A stretch of DNA of 64,000 bases from Alphaproteobacteria bacterium (lineage in GTDB: Bacteria; Pseudomonadota; Alphaproteobacteria; Micavibrionales; UBA2020): the NCBI GenBank assembly GCA_025934695.1, contig JAICWS010000001.1, forward strand, positions 277,301 through 341,300, written 5' to 3'. The notes beneath the pieces are model-generated. The model searched no databases, was not told where the DNA came from, and saw only the letters and a list, made by a program, of their open reading frames with translations. The translations under genes and the position numbers were made by a program. Positions within the stretch are counted from its first letter, which is position 1. Every line of letters starts with the position of its first letter. Positions 59,514 through 64,000 of this stretch are shown in pieces.

Positions 59514-59555
59514 GTCCGCCCCGCGGCGGACGGCAGGCCGCGGCGGGGCGGATAG
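59514..59555 (-). terminator. GC-rich terminator downstream of 59575 gene
   Basis: Minus strand: CCGCCCCGCCGCGG … CCGCCGCGGGGCGGAC TGCTTTTTTC. Confidence 0.6.
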
Positions 59556-59574
59556 TCCCCCTTGTTCAGCTCTG

Positions 59575-60174
59575 TCAGGCGACCGAAGGTCCGCCGCGCC
59601 GTGCAGGCGTATTATTGCGGGCCACTTCGATGTGGTCGTTGTCTTTGAACTTTTTCCAGTCCCCGCCCCACTGGATGTTATAGCCGAGGCGCTGGGCCGC
59701 GACCTTGAAGGCGTCGGCGACGCGATGGTATTGCGAGGCGCTGGCGGCGGCGTCGCCCGTCAAGTAACGGCCGTTCTGGTAGAGCGAATAATCGATGGCG
59801 CGGCCCGACTGGTGATTGGATTTAAAGCGATATCCGTCGCACTTGCTGGCGCCGCGTTCGTAGCAGTCATGCTGCTCGCTGGCGGTGCGCAAACCCTGCG
59901 TGACCTGCAGCTCGACACGAACGCCTTCCTGTCTCAAAACCCGACCCGTTTCCTCGACCAGCCGTTCCAGCCGGCCGTCAACGCGTTTGAGAAGATTGAT
60001 GGTGCGCGCATTGAAGCCTTCATTGTGCAGCTGCGTCTCGTCGACCGCATGTGCCGCGGGCGTGGCGGTCGTTGCGGATGCCGTGGAGTTGTTGTGGTGA
60101 TGATGGTGAAGCAGATGGTGAATGAAGTGCGAAAACCCGTGGTGTTTGTGGTGATGATGTCCATGACCCGACAT
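59575..60174 (-). CDS. M15-family peptidase-like protein with His-rich N-terminus
   Basis: SGRAIDYSLYQNGRY; WGGDWKKFKDNDHIEV; N-term MSGHGHHHHKHHGFSHFIHHLLHHHHHNN. Confidence 0.78.
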   Translation of the reverse strand: MSGHGHHHHKHHGFSHFIHHLLHHHHHNNSTASATTATPAAHAVDETQLHNEGFNARTINLLKRVDGRLERLVEETGRVLRQEGVRVELQVTQGLRTASEQHDCYERGASKCDGYRFKSNHQSGRAIDYSLYQNGRYLTGDAAASASQYHRVADAFKVAAQRLGYNIQWGGDWKKFKDNDHIEVARNNTPARRGGPSVA

Positions 60175-60356
60175 GTTACCAACCTCTAACCTAAATTAAG
60201 AATTTCTTACTTGTTATGTAAAATTCTATCCGATTTTGGTTAATGGTCCGTTAACGCTGCATTAATAATCAATATAATCAGCTGGTTACTTGATGACGAA
60301 TTGCTGCTTTCCCGCGCATCGAAGATAGCCGACTCGGCGTTCAAAAAAACCGCTAT

Positions 60357-60899
60357 TCAGCCCCGCGGACGAAGCACGATAGGTTTATTCACCCGGATGT
60401 CGTTCTGCAGCTCATAGACCGGCGTCTCGGGCGCAGACGTTCCCTGCCCGCTCGGAATGGGCGTCATCGTGCGCGAGTTGAAATGCCGGGACACGACCCA
60501 GGAGCCGGACACCCAGGGGCGCTTCAACAACAGGCGCAGGCGCTGCTGCCCATCGTCTTCGTCTTTGTCGGGAACGACGCGCACAATTTCCCATTCGCCG
60601 TTCCCGGCCTTGCGGAAGCGATCCTCGTTCTTGTTCTTCGACGGCGGATCCTTGCAAAAGATATGCGCGCCTTCGCGCAGGAATTCCGGCACCATGCCGG
60701 GGATTTCGCGGACGTGCCTTGCGTCATATTCCATTTTGGCGCCGCTTTTGAATTCAAGATAAAGGCATTGCCCGCTTCGCGCCGGCCTGCCGTTGATCAG
60801 CGGGGTCTGGAGGGAGAATTCCTTCACCGTCTCCTCGCGACCGTCAACGTCGACGATGGCGCCACGGAAGATGAACTCGGGAATGTCCTTCGCGCGCAT
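60357..60899 (-). CDS. Unknown protein (180 aa), C-terminal motif shared with next gene
   Basis: C-term HFNSRTM…LQNDIRVNKPIVLRPRG. Confidence 0.6.
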   Translation of the reverse strand: MRAKDIPEFIFRGAIVDVDGREETVKEFSLQTPLINGRPARSGQCLYLEFKSGAKMEYDARHVREIPGMVPEFLREGAHIFCKDPPSKNKNEDRFRKAGNGEWEIVRVVPDKDEDDGQQRLRLLLKRPWVSGSWVVSRHFNSRTMTPIPSGQGTSAPETPVYELQNDIRVNKPIVLRPRG

Positions 60900-60905
60900 G
60901 GAGAC

Positions 60906-61184
60906 TTACTTCCTCCTGAACTGCAGCGGCTTGCGCACGTTGATGTCGCGCGACAGACGGTCGGGCGGCTGATTTGACTGATGGCGCATCGTCTCGGCAT
61001 TGAAAATCGTTTTGAAATGCATGCTGCCACGGGAGAGGATAAGCTCGATGCGCTCGTCCCGGGCATCCTCGCGTTTCGCCCAGCGGGATTCCGTGACAGC
61101 CCAGGACCCGCCGACGCTGCCGCCCGTGATGAGGATTTTATCACCCCGATGGATGAAGGGTTCCTTTTCGCGGCGCGGCGCCAT
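60906..61184 (-). CDS. Unknown protein (92 aa), C-terminal motif shared with neighbour
   Basis: C-term IFNAETM…LSRDINVRKPLQFRRK. Confidence 0.6.
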   Translation of the reverse strand: MAPRREKEPFIHRGDKILITGGSVGGSWAVTESRWAKREDARDERIELILSRGSMHFKTIFNAETMRHQSNQPPDRLSRDINVRKPLQFRRK

Positions 61185-61194
61185 ATCAGACCTT

Positions 61195-62871
61195 TTAGGG
61201 CTTCGGCCCGTCGTTGACGGTTTTCTTCGGATCCGGAGGCGCAGGATCGTTCGTCGCCGGCGGCGCAGGCGACGGATCGGCCACGCGCGGCGCGCTCCTG
61301 TTGTCGTTGGCGGCGGATTTGAAGAACGGCTGGTATTCTTTTTCGAGCGCCGTGTAATAGAGCTTGAGCGATCTGACCTGGCTGTCCGTCACATCCTCCC
61401 ACCGCGACTTTTTCTCCGCGCGTTCCTGCTCGATCTCCTCCAGCTCCTTGCGCGCCCTGGCGATGGTCATCCAGGGCACATCGGTGTCGGGCGTCAGGAT
61501 ATGCGCGGCGATGAACGACTTCATCGCGCGCTGCTTTTCTTCGGACAGTTCTTCCGGCGCGTGTTCGTAAACGATGCGCCCGGCAAACTTCACATAGCGG
61601 CGGATGTCGGGCTCAGCTTCCAGCTCTTTCTCGAAGCGCTTGTAGAAATCGGTGACGAGCGCCGCCGCATCGCGCCACGAGGTCGTTTCGCGGAATTCCT
61701 TCATCCACTGGTCGAGCTTCGCTTTAACGGGCGCGCTCACCTCGCTGTCGATGAACTCCTCGGGCTGCTTGGTATGCGGCTTCGGCGGCTTCGTTTTGAT
61801 ATCGCGCGCCAGCTTTGCGGCTTCGGCCAGGTTCTTCTGGAATTGCGCGCTCGCCTTGATGGCGTCCGCGCGGGTCTCGGCCAGCTTGTCGTCGAAGCCG
61901 GCGGGAATGACGGCGTCGGAATGCTCGAGCGGCATCAGGATCGGCTGCGCGTCGCGTCGCGGGAAATAGAACGGCCGCGGCGGAGGCGCCCAGTTGGCCG
62001 GCGGATTTTTCGGCGGCTTCTTGTCCTGGTCGAGGATGACCCGCTTGAGCTGTTCGGCGCTCATCGACAAATACGGCGTGGGGTCAATGCTGAGGTCGAA
62101 CAGGATCTCGGTGCGCGGGTCGCCGTCGCGGCGCGTCACTTGCGTGCCGACGATGCTCTTGAGCTTGCCGAAGGAATAAACGGTGTGGGTGAAAACCTTG
62201 TTCTTTTTCAGGAAGTCGTCGACGCCATCGGTGGTCGAGAGCTCGATCATCTGTTCCCAGACTTGGGGGGCCACGGTCTTGAGCACCTTGGCGACGCCGA
62301 CCGTTGCCTTGATGTCATTCAGCGCATCATGCGCGTCGTCGTGGCCGAGGCTGACGCCGTTCTGCGAAGCGACGTTGATCAGCTTCAGGCTCGGATTGCC
62401 TTTCTCGCTCTTGATGTTGAGCTTAAGCGCGCCGGGGCTATAGGCCATGACCGCTTCGACCGCGATCATGATATCCATGCGGCCGTTGGGCTGGCCGGTC
62501 GAGGGGTTGCGCGCCTCGGTGACGCCGGGCTCCAGCAGGTTCATGTGGAAATTCTGCGCCATGACTTCTTCATCATAACCCAGCGAATTATAGCCGCCGA
62601 AGATCACCGGCCAATACTGCGAGCGCACCCACTGGTCGATCTCCTGCATCATCTCGAAATTGGAATTCTTGCTGTTCTTGAGGTCGTCGGGCGTGAAGCC
62701 GGTCGTCAGCAGCGCGCCCGGGGACGGCACCACCCAGGGAGAACGGCGGCAGTCGACCTTCTTGCTCGAGAGGATATTCAGGTTGTCGTCGGTGAAGACG
62801 AGCGCGATTTGCAGGATCTGGCTGAAATTTTTATCCAGCCCGGAAGTCTCGGTGTCATAAAAAATGTACAT
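61195..62871 (-). CDS. sbcB: Exodeoxyribonuclease I family
   Basis: MYIFYDTETSGLDKNFSQILQIALVFTD; GGYNSLGYDEEVMAQNFHMNLLEP; HDDAHDALNDIKAT. Confidence 0.85.
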   Translation of the reverse strand: MYIFYDTETSGLDKNFSQILQIALVFTDDNLNILSSKKVDCRRSPWVVPSPGALLTTGFTPDDLKNSKNSNFEMMQEIDQWVRSQYWPVIFGGYNSLGYDEEVMAQNFHMNLLEPGVTEARNPSTGQPNGRMDIMIAVEAVMAYSPGALKLNIKSEKGNPSLKLINVASQNGVSLGHDDAHDALNDIKATVGVAKVLKTVAPQVWEQMIELSTTDGVDDFLKKNKVFTHTVYSFGKLKSIVGTQVTRRDGDPRTEILFDLSIDPTPYLSMSAEQLKRVILDQDKKPPKNPPANWAPPPRPFYFPRRDAQPILMPLEHSDAVIPAGFDDKLAETRADAIKASAQFQKNLAEAAKLARDIKTKPPKPHTKQPEEFIDSEVSAPVKAKLDQWMKEFRETTSWRDAAALVTDFYKRFEKELEAEPDIRRYVKFAGRIVYEHAPEELSEEKQRAMKSFIAAHILTPDTDVPWMTIARARKELEEIEQERAEKKSRWEDVTDSQVRSLKLYYTALEKEYQPFFKSAANDNRSAPRVADPSPAPPATNDPAPPDPKKTVNDGPKP

Positions 62872-62995
62872 CTCCGCTCCTTCACGACCCTGCGACTGGC
62901 TGATTTTTGTTTTTTGTTAATTGAATATTGAATATCATCTTTATCAGCAAAGCGCACCACAAAATGCGGTTTAAGGAAATCCTTTCGCGGCCATC

Positions 62996-64000
62996 ATGAC
63001 CCCTGCTCCAAAATCTTCCGCCGCAAAAACTTCGTCCGAAAAACGGACTGAAATATCAAAGTTTATCAGTGGTATATTTGATTTTTTTAAAGTAAAGAAA
63101 GAACAGTTATCGAAACAGCTGTGCGAGTCCTCAGCTTCCTTCGATTTTCATAAAGAATACTCTGGATTAGTCGATGAGACGCTGGCGCAGACGGCAGAGG
63201 TGTTGGCGGAAGAGCTGAAGAAGCATCATCGCGGTGCGGGCTTTCCCTGCATCGTGGCGCTTGGCGGTTATGGGCGCGGCGAACTTGCGCCCTTTTCCGA
63301 TGTCGACATCCTGTTCCTGGCCGATGGCGAGCTTGGCCCATCCGGGCAGAAATTCATCGAGGAATTGAATGCCGCATTCTGGAATGCGGGCGTGAAGCTC
63401 GCCTACTCCGTCCGCACCCTGAAGGAATGCGAGGCCGCCATGCAGGCGGACCTGCATTTCCTGACTGGCCTCCTGGAACGCCGCTACATCTGGGGGCCCA
63501 AGGCGATCCTGAAGCATCTCGACAAAGGTTTCGCCGCCTTCCGCGAAGCTTCTCCGCCCGGTTCGTTCATCGCTGCCAAGCTGACCGAACAGGACGCCCG
63601 CCACCGCAAGCTCGGGGACAGCCGCTACCAGCTCCAGCCCAATGTGAAAGAAAGCAAGGGCGGTTTGCGGGACATCCAGACGCTGATGTGGCTGGCGACG
63701 TTCCTTTACGGCGTCACGACGCCCGACGGCCTCGTCGGCAAAGGCATCCTGACGAAACCGGAAGCGGACACGCTGACGCAAGCCCACCGTTTCTTCTGGA
63801 CCGTGCGCTGCCATTTGCACCTGCTGATGGATCGCGCCGTCGATAGGCTGTCCTTCGAAGTCCAGCCCGAAATCGCGCTGCGCATGGGTTATAAGCAACC
63901 GCAGCCGAACCTGCGCGCCGAAAGGTTCATGAAGGATTACTTCCTCATGGCAAAGGAAACCGGCCATCTGACGCGGGTTATTTGCGCGGACCTCGAAGCG
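62996..64000 (+). CDS. glnD: [Protein-PII] uridylyltransferase, 5' part (runs off window)
   Basis: ALGGYGRGELAPFSDVDILFL; NVKESKGGLRDIQTLMWLA; open to window end. Confidence 0.93.
   Translation, partial: MTPAPKSSAAKTSSEKRTEISKFISGIFDFFKVKKEQLSKQLCESSASFDFHKEYSGLVDETLAQTAEVLAEELKKHHRGAGFPCIVALGGYGRGELAPFSDVDILFLADGELGPSGQKFIEELNAAFWNAGVKLAYSVRTLKECEAAMQADLHFLTGLLERRYIWGPKAILKHLDKGFAAFREASPPGSFIAAKLTEQDARHRKLGDSRYQLQPNVKESKGGLRDIQTLMWLATFLYGVTTPDGLVGKGILTKPEADTLTQAHRFFWTVRCHLHLLMDRAVDRLSFEVQPEIALRMGYKQPQPNLRAERFMKDYFLMAKETGHLTRVICADLEA

Noticed and set aside
61000-62931. 643-aa plus-strand ORF antisense to exonuclease I
   Set aside because: Arg/Leu/His-rich mirror of a well-supported CDS; typical high-GC antisense artefact.

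Overview
The window is a roughly 60% GC (estimated by eye) chromosomal segment. Gene content (intracellular PHB depolymerase, Coq7, an EcfG-like promoter, mutS/glnD proximity) looks alphaproteobacterial, but this is inference. Conventional genes include a sterol-desaturase-like protein, PHB depolymerase, M20 amidohydrolase, acyl-CoA dehydrogenase, aconitase, cysK, dut, dsbB, coq7, mutS, exonuclease I and the 5' part of glnD, plus one tRNA-Leu(CAA). A divergent sugar-acid cluster at 11.2-17.4 kb looks like an oxidative (De Ley-Doudoroff type) galactose pathway. The stretch from about 29 to 42.7 kb is accessory-like. It carries a chromate cassette (ChrA, an IucA/IucC-like protein, DUF1259, a 54-aa membrane peptide missing from the ORF track, a YncE-like propeller, ChrB), secreted GH-A-like and PL7-like carbohydrate-active candidates, and an LRR-like protein with a miniature relative. 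The strongest candidate undescribed signals are: (1) a conserved upstream element with a stem-loop, present three times (37.42, 39.60 and 41.26 kb), each time before a short unrelated gene; (2) a Ser/Cys-rich protein with 16 consecutive units of exactly 17 aa (45166-45981); (3) three neighbouring membrane proteins (50.97-53.79 kb) whose low-complexity tails share an FN motif; (4) a tandem triplication of GNAT-like genes. All functional calls are from reading the sequence; no database search was run.
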